From the NCBI RefSeq assembly GCF_002884445.1, contig NZ_KZ614144.1:2618290-2682289 (forward strand): DNA of 64,000 nt, in the 5' to 3' direction. The notes below the pieces were generated by a model. It was not told where the DNA came from, did no database searches, and saw nothing but the letters and a program-made list of their open reading frames with translations. This document shows positions 59,822-64,000 of the stretch, piece by piece. This DNA comes from Paenibacillus castaneae (GTDB lineage: Bacteria > Bacillota > Bacilli > Paenibacillales > Paenibacillaceae). The translations under genes were made by a program, and so were the position numbers. Numbering within the stretch: the first letter of the stretch is position 1; every line of letters begins with the position of its first letter.

Positions 59822-60244
59822 ATGAAATTTAGTGAAATATCAAAAGAGAAATGGGAGGAGCTAAGCCCCTATTTGGACACCTGCATGCTCCCCGTCACAG
59901 GGATGACAGGCAACGAAAGTCCGTATGAGGCAACGGAAATGCTTGAGAGCCTAAGGGATATAATGGATTTAGTTGAAATCCCGTTCAAAGGCAGAGTTGT
60001 TACATATCCAGCATGGCATTATGTTACTGACAAGGATCAGTTTATGCAGATGTTGAATGATTGGTGCATCAAAATTAAAAAATCGGGTTTTCGATATATT
60101 ATTGTCGTCACATCGAATCGGAATTTATCTTTTGCTTGTCCTGCAGCAGATTTAGTGTTCACACCTGATGAAGAAGGAACACATCCTAATTCTGCAGATT
60201 TGTCGAATGCTATTCGCACATTATGGAGTGGACAAGCCATTTGA
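59822..60244 (+). CDS. ypiF: YpiF-family protein (DUF2487)
   Basis: 140 residues. ATG 59822 with AAGGAG upstream; an earlier ATG runs into a stop. The sequence starts MKFSEISKEKWEELSPYLDTC and has the conserved FKGRVVTYPAWHY and TSNRNLSFACPAADLVF. YpiF is the gene directly before qcrA in Bacillus subtilis; its role is not known. The 241 bases downstream hold the qcrA promoter and hairpin. Confidence 0.85.
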   Translation: MKFSEISKEKWEELSPYLDTCMLPVTGMTGNESPYEATEMLESLRDIMDLVEIPFKGRVVTYPAWHYVTDKDQFMQMLNDWCIKIKKSGFRYIIVVTSNRNLSFACPAADLVFTPDEEGTHPNSADLSNAIRTLWSGQAI

Positions 60245-60375
60245 ACTTAATTGCAATTGTCGTATAATATAATCAAAAATTGGGGAAAACAAATGCCAGA
60301 CAAGGTCAAATGTGACAAAATAATAACAAATTTATGAACGAGAATTTGATAAGGCGCAAATATCCAGCCATATTC

Positions 60376-60404
60376 TTGACGCTCCTTAGCACCTAGGCTA
60401 TTAT
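60376..60404 (+). promoter_or_regulatory. qcrABC promoter
   Basis: TTGACG (60376-60381) and TATTAT (60399-60404), 17 bases apart, giving a start near 60411 and a 75-base leader. Confidence 0.6.
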
Positions 60405-60430
60405 AAGTTATGTCCTAGTTCGTCATGTGT

Positions 60431-60448
60431 TTTTGCCGTGCGGCAAAA
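60431..60448 (+). promoter_or_regulatory. Leader hairpin upstream of qcrA
   Basis: TTTTGCC GTGC GGCAAAA, a perfect 7-bp stem about 40 bases before the ATG, followed by CGCG rather than T; not a terminator. Could affect message stability. Confidence 0.45.
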
Positions 60449-60485
60449 CGCGAGATATGGTTGGCAAAGGGGGTTAGAACAGAAG

Positions 60486-61019
60486 ATGAGTAACCATGAA
60501 CAACACGAGACCGCGCATCAACCGGTTCAACGCAAAGAAATGTCCCGGCGTCAATTTTTATCATATACGCTCGGCGGCACAACTGCATTCATGATGGGTG
60601 GCGCGGTATTGCCAATGGTTCGTTTTGCGGTTGACCCGCTCTTAGTGAAAAAGGGTGAGGGAACCTACGTAAAAGTTGTGGAAGAGAGCAAAATTACGAA
60701 CGAGCCTCAAGATTTTAAATTTAAAATTCATCAAGTCGATGGTTGGTACGTGAGTGATCCTGAGCTTTCTGCATGGATTTCTAAAGACGCAAATGGCAAT
60801 ATTTTTGCCCTTTCACCAGTTTGTAAGCATTTGGGCTGTACAATTGCTTGGAACACGAAAGGAAAAAGCGAATATGACTGTCCATGTCATGACGCGCGTT
60901 ACACGAAAGACGGGAAAAACTTAGCGGTTGCCCCGAAACCATTGGATGAATACGAAGTGAAGCTAGAAAACGGATTCGTTTACTTGGGTCCGGTAAAGCC
61001 GAATACAAGAACGAGTTAA
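60486..61019 (+). CDS. qcrA: Menaquinol:cytochrome c reductase Rieske protein
   Basis: 177 residues from ATG 60486, with AAAGGGGG upstream. Twin-arginine-like start SRRQFLSYTLGG with a membrane helix (about 30-47). Rieske 2Fe-2S ligands Cys113, His115 (CKHLGC) and Cys132, His135 (CPCHDARY); the disulfide pair is Cys118 and Cys134. Transfers electrons from menaquinol to the cytochrome subunits of the b6c complex in the membrane. Confidence 0.97.
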   Translation: MSNHEQHETAHQPVQRKEMSRRQFLSYTLGGTTAFMMGGAVLPMVRFAVDPLLVKKGEGTYVKVVEESKITNEPQDFKFKIHQVDGWYVSDPELSAWISKDANGNIFALSPVCKHLGCTIAWNTKGKSEYDCPCHDARYTKDGKNLAVAPKPLDEYEVKLENGFVYLGPVKPNTRTS

Positions 61020-61035
61020 GGAGGGCGTACTGCAG

Positions 61036-61707
61036 ATGTTTAAAAGTGTATACAACTGGATCGACGAACGTCTTGACATTACGCCGCTATGGAGAGATGT
61101 GGCTGACCATGAGGTGCCTGAGCACGTTAACCCTGCCCATCATTTCTCTGCATTCGTATACTGTTTCGGCGGCTTGACGTTTTTTATTACGGTCATTCAA
61201 ATTTTATCCGGTATGTTCTTAACGATGTATTATGTTCCGGATATTATTAATGCCTATGCAAGCGTTGACTATTTGCAGCATCAGGTTGCATTCGGACAAA
61301 TCGTTCGCGGCATGCACCATTTTGGGGCAAGCTTAGTTATCGTTATGATGTTCCTACATACCCTTCGAGTGTTTTTTACTGGTTCTTACAAAGCGCCGCG
61401 GGAAATGAACTGGGTAGTCGGAATGCTCATTTTCTTTATCATGCTAGGCCTAGGGTTCACAGGCTACCTGCTTCCTTGGGATAACAAAGCTTACTACGCA
61501 ACAAAAGTTGGTGTCCAAATTGCTGAATCCGTACCGGTAATCGGACCATATCTCGCTTCATTCTTATATGGCGGTGATATCGTAGGCGCGCAAACGCTCA
61601 CTCGTTTCTTTGCGATCCACGTATTCTTCTTGCCTGGCGCTTTGATTGCGATGTTGGCGGCTCACTTTATCATGATTCGGAAACAAGGTATTTCGGGACC
61701 ACTTTAA
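61036..61707 (+). CDS. qcrB: Menaquinol:cytochrome c reductase cytochrome b subunit
   Basis: 223 residues, four membrane helices, the b6-type N-terminal half of cytochrome b. Heme His pairs are in GMHHFGASLVIVMMFLH and FFAIHVFFLPGALIAMLAAHF. Cys43 in VYCFGGLTFF corresponds to the Cys that binds an additional c-type heme covalently in Bacillus (known). 17 bases after qcrA. Confidence 0.96.
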   Translation: MFKSVYNWIDERLDITPLWRDVADHEVPEHVNPAHHFSAFVYCFGGLTFFITVIQILSGMFLTMYYVPDIINAYASVDYLQHQVAFGQIVRGMHHFGASLVIVMMFLHTLRVFFTGSYKAPREMNWVVGMLIFFIMLGLGFTGYLLPWDNKAYYATKVGVQIAESVPVIGPYLASFLYGGDIVGAQTLTRFFAIHVFFLPGALIAMLAAHFIMIRKQGISGPL

Positions 61708-61725
61708 GCGAAGGGAGGCTTACTT

Positions 61726-62595
61726 ATGGCACACGGTCATAATTCGAATGAGAAGGTTGTCTATGTAGGCGACTCGCGTGTGAAGAAAAGCAACCATCCA
61801 AATATTCCGCCAGACTATACCTCCTTCCCAGGGAAATCGGAAGCATTTATTCCGAACTTCCTACTGAAGGAATGGATGGTCGGCTGCGTTGTTTTGGTCG
61901 GTTTTCTAGTATGGGTTATTGCAGAGCCGGCACCGCTCGGCTATCCGGCAGACCCAACGAACGCGGCTTTCATACCAATGCCAGACTGGTATTTCTTGTT
62001 CTTGTATCAATTTTTGAAATATCCGTACGTATCGCAAGATTATATTTTGCTCGGTACGGTAGGTATTCCAGCAATATTGTTCGGTTCATTGCTGCTTGCG
62101 CCATTCTTGGACACTGGCAAGGAGCGTCGCTTCTATCGCCGTCCAATCGCCTCTTCATTGATGGGGCTAACGCTTGTAGCTTGCGTTTATTTGACAGTTG
62201 TTTCTTGGGATCACTACCAGCATCAATTGGAAATCAACGGTCAAGTTCCTGAGCATATTGAACGTGAAGAGAAAGCTCGCGAAGCTGCGGAAGCAGGTAA
62301 AGAGCGTCCGAACTACACACAAAAACCGGCAGTTACGGCTTCGCTTGTGGATGCCAATGATCCGGCGATGGCGATTGCCAAGAAACAATGTATCGGCTGT
62401 CATGCAGCAGATTTGAAAGGTCAAGCAAACTTTCCTAGCTTAGTCGGCGTTGGCGATAGATTGACGAAGGAACAGCTTGTACAGGTTGTCACTGACGGCC
62501 GTGGCGGCATGCCTTCATTCAAAGATACTTTGTCAGCCGATGAAATTGATCAGCTAACAACATGGCTGTCCAAACAGAAAGCGGCAACGGAGTAA
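61726..62595 (+). CDS. qcrC: Menaquinol:cytochrome c reductase cytochrome b/c subunit
   Basis: 289 residues, a fusion of the subunit IV-like C-terminal half of cytochrome b (three membrane helices, about 52-160) and a c-type cytochrome domain. The heme c motif CIGCH is at 222-226 and the Met ligand is probably in GGMPSF near 262. Typical of Firmicute b6c complexes. 18 bases after qcrB; terminator follows at 62612. Confidence 0.96.
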   Translation: MAHGHNSNEKVVYVGDSRVKKSNHPNIPPDYTSFPGKSEAFIPNFLLKEWMVGCVVLVGFLVWVIAEPAPLGYPADPTNAAFIPMPDWYFLFLYQFLKYPYVSQDYILLGTVGIPAILFGSLLLAPFLDTGKERRFYRRPIASSLMGLTLVACVYLTVVSWDHYQHQLEINGQVPEHIEREEKAREAAEAGKERPNYTQKPAVTASLVDANDPAMAIAKKQCIGCHAADLKGQANFPSLVGVGDRLTKEQLVQVVTDGRGGMPSFKDTLSADEIDQLTTWLSKQKAATE

Positions 62596-62611
62596 ATCTT
62601 TGTCCTTTAAG

Positions 62612-62645
62612 AAACCTGATCGTATTATGCGGTCAGGTTTTTTTT
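62612..62645 (+). terminator. Intrinsic terminator after qcrC
   Basis: AAACCTGATCG (62612-62622) pairs with CGGTCAGGTTT (62630-62640), 11 bp with one G-U, then T tract. Confidence 0.95.
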
Positions 62646-62698
62646 GAACCTTATTAGGATGAAACTCAATTTAACTTGAGAAAGAGAAGTGATACGTC

Positions 62699-63328
62699 AT
62701 GCTCTCTGTATTTTGGAGCCGCGAATTTTTGCTTAATCGTTCATTTTTATGGATACTTTTCCTTGTAAATCTGTTAGGAACTATATACGGCTACATCTGG
62801 TATGAGAATCAAATGATATCCACTTTGGAAACACAGCCGCTTTGGCAGGTTGTGTTTGTTCCGGATTCTCCAACTGCAAGTTTATTTTTTACAATAGCAC
62901 TGCTTTATTTATTGTTTCCATTAAGAAATCCGAGTCGTTTTACGTCTATCGTCCGCAGCATAATTGAGGCATTAGCAGTAGTATGCTCAGTGAAATACGG
63001 TATTTGGGCAGTCTCCATGATCGTTGCAGGCGCATGGCAGGGCTCGGAGCTGGAGTGGCAGCATTTCATGCTGATTGCATCACATTTGGGAATGGCACTC
63101 GAGGCACTTCTGTATTTCCGTTTCATGAGAGCGGGAGCTGGGGCTTTGGTTGTGGCAACAGGGTGGCTTCTTCTAAATGATACTGTGGATTATACGTATG
63201 ATGTTTTCCCTTATCTCGCGAGCGAGCTTTATGATGATTTGCCTGCGGTTCGCACATTTACATACTGCTTATCTTTCTTTAGCTTAGCCGCAGCATTAGT
63301 TGTATGGCGGTATAGAAAGAAGGTATAA
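62699..63328 (+). CDS. ypjA: DUF1405 membrane protein (YpjA)
   Basis: 209 residues, about six membrane helices. Start MLSVFWSREFLLNRSFLWILFLVNLLGTIYGY fits DUF1405. ypjA follows qcrC in Bacillus subtilis, as here. The function is unknown. Its stop is 4 bases before the long hairpin leading into ypjB. Confidence 0.85.
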   Translation: MLSVFWSREFLLNRSFLWILFLVNLLGTIYGYIWYENQMISTLETQPLWQVVFVPDSPTASLFFTIALLYLLFPLRNPSRFTSIVRSIIEALAVVCSVKYGIWAVSMIVAGAWQGSELEWQHFMLIASHLGMALEALLYFRFMRAGAGALVVATGWLLLNDTVDYTYDVFPYLASELYDDLPAVRTFTYCLSFFSLAAALVVWRYRKKV

Positions 63329-63332
63329 CCTT

Positions 63333-63370
63333 GGACATCCCCTCATAAAGTGATTTATGGGGGGATGTCC
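63333..63370 (+). promoter_or_regulatory. 17-bp hairpin containing the ypjB ribosome binding site
   Basis: A 17-base arm (63333-63349, GGACATCCCCTCATAAA) and its complement (63354-63370) enclose a GTGA tetraloop, one G-U pair. The 3' arm contains the GGGGGG ribosome binding site, and the ATG begins at 63371, the next base. No T run follows. Confidence 0.7.
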
Positions 63371-64000
63371 ATGAAGATACGATTTATTGTTCCATTCGTC
63401 ATATGTATCGTCATGATGATCGGTACAGCAAGTTCAGTCTGGGGCAGTACAGCGGCCCCAAGCATACATTCATTTTTTGTTTCTTCCAGCTATTATGAAC
63501 AGCTGAATCAATTGGACGAGACAGCTAATTCTTTATATGAAGCTGCATTTACGAATAATCGCCAAGCAGGTTACTTAAAGGTGCAGCAGCTTCAGCGTAT
63601 GGTTGAAGGTGATTTAAAGTACGCAGCCGGAAAACGTGAAGGATGGTTATCCATCACTAAGGATGCAAGCAGCATTCAGAAAAAACTTGCAAGCGGGCAG
63701 GTTAGCTCAGGCTGGATGCAGGAGGCGGCTAGAATTAAGCTTGCTGTAGATGCGCTCGTGCGTCCTGAACATGCATTATGGCTGCAATATGAAACCATTA
63801 TGATGGAGGACCTATCGCTTACAGAGAAGGCTTGGAAGCGTCAGACGGGAGATGCGGCAGCAGCTGCGCGTGCAACGATGAATAAATTACAAGAGCACGC
63901 TGAACGGATTGAGCCTGTCATTAATCTTCTATATGGAAGCAGGCACGGTGCTGAGCTGAAGGAGCGCATTCGTTATACGAATTTGCTCTTGGAGTCGAAC
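63371..64000 (+). CDS. ypjB: YpjB-like sporulation protein (partial, 3' end beyond window)
   Basis: 210 codons open to the window end. Signal peptide or anchor (about 5-24, IRFIVPFVICIVMMIGTASS), then an extracytoplasmic all-helical domain (SSYYEQLNQLDETANSLYEAA, LLYGSRHGAELKERIRYTN). YpjB in Bacillus subtilis is a sporulation protein following ypjA, as here. ATG 63371 lies directly at the foot of a strong hairpin. Confidence 0.75.
   Translation, partial: MKIRFIVPFVICIVMMIGTASSVWGSTAAPSIHSFFVSSSYYEQLNQLDETANSLYEAAFTNNRQAGYLKVQQLQRMVEGDLKYAAGKREGWLSITKDASSIQKKLASGQVSSGWMQEAARIKLAVDALVRPEHALWLQYETIMMEDLSLTEKAWKRQTGDAAAAARATMNKLQEHAERIEPVINLLYGSRHGAELKERIRYTNLLLESN

Overview
The window is a chromosomal segment of a spore-forming Firmicute, most likely a Paenibacillus or close relative (inference). 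It contains spoIVA, a SpoVIF-type protein, ypeB and ypjB pieces, and long blocks in the same gene order as the Bacillus subtilis ypeB-to-ypjB region. It differs from Bacillus in three visible ways. Futalosine-pathway menaquinone genes sit between the two heptaprenyl diphosphate synthase subunits. folE is missing between hbs and mtrB. A YIEGIA-family membrane protein with its small partner lies upstream of der.

Region 1 (1-21.8 kb) is core: the ypeB end, a PilZ flagellar-brake protein, cmk, plsC, an S1-domain protein, YphA-like, YIEGIA pair, der, plsY, gpsA, SpoVIF, a DUF2768 protein, two 2Fe-2S ferredoxins around a nucleotidyltransferase, a YphF-like lipoprotein, spoIVA, hbs, mtrB (TRAP), hepS, menG, mqnP, ubiX, mqnA, hepT, ndk, cheR and a 55-residue orphan. 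Region 2 (21.9-33.6 kb) is the aromatic amino acid supraoperon aroC-aroB-aroH / trpEDCFBA / hisC-tyrA. The trp leader carries phased GAG/TAG triplets, a textbook TRAP target, and an intrinsic terminator, so regulator and target lie about 10 kb apart.

Region 3 (33.6-55.3 kb) is accessory and replaces the aroA-ypiA stretch expected after tyrA. It holds a free-standing small-RNA candidate, an XRE-cupin regulator with a CatE-like dioxygenase and a luciferase-like monooxygenase bounded by IS30-family remnants, a sugar-import and polysaccharide-processing locus (LplB/LplC/LplA-type ABC importer, membrane AraC regulator, beta-helix protein, unrecognised 756-residue protein), a LysR regulator divergent from a CynX/NimT-type transporter, and a surface-glycan set (three glycosyltransferases, sugar nucleotidylyltransferase, UDP-sugar dehydrogenase).

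Region 4 (55.6-64.0 kb) returns to core: an ECF sigma and zinc-finger anti-sigma pair, a histidine phosphatase, an unknown 390-residue protein, a gamma-carbonic anhydrase-like protein, an IDEAL peptide, ypiF, the menaquinol:cytochrome c reductase operon qcrABC, ypjA and the start of ypjB. Menaquinone made by the 15-20 kb genes is the expected substrate of QcrABC.

The most unusual non-coding signals are tandem hairpin repeats with co-varying stems that run directly into the Shine-Dalgarno sites of yphF-like and hbs, hairpins that bury the Shine-Dalgarno sites of ypjB and the PilZ gene, the small-RNA candidate at 33.67-33.75 kb, and a 329-bp internally deleted IS30-type element with both terminal repeats. 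I saw no rRNA, tRNA or CRISPR array. All family calls are from reading the sequence; no database search was run.
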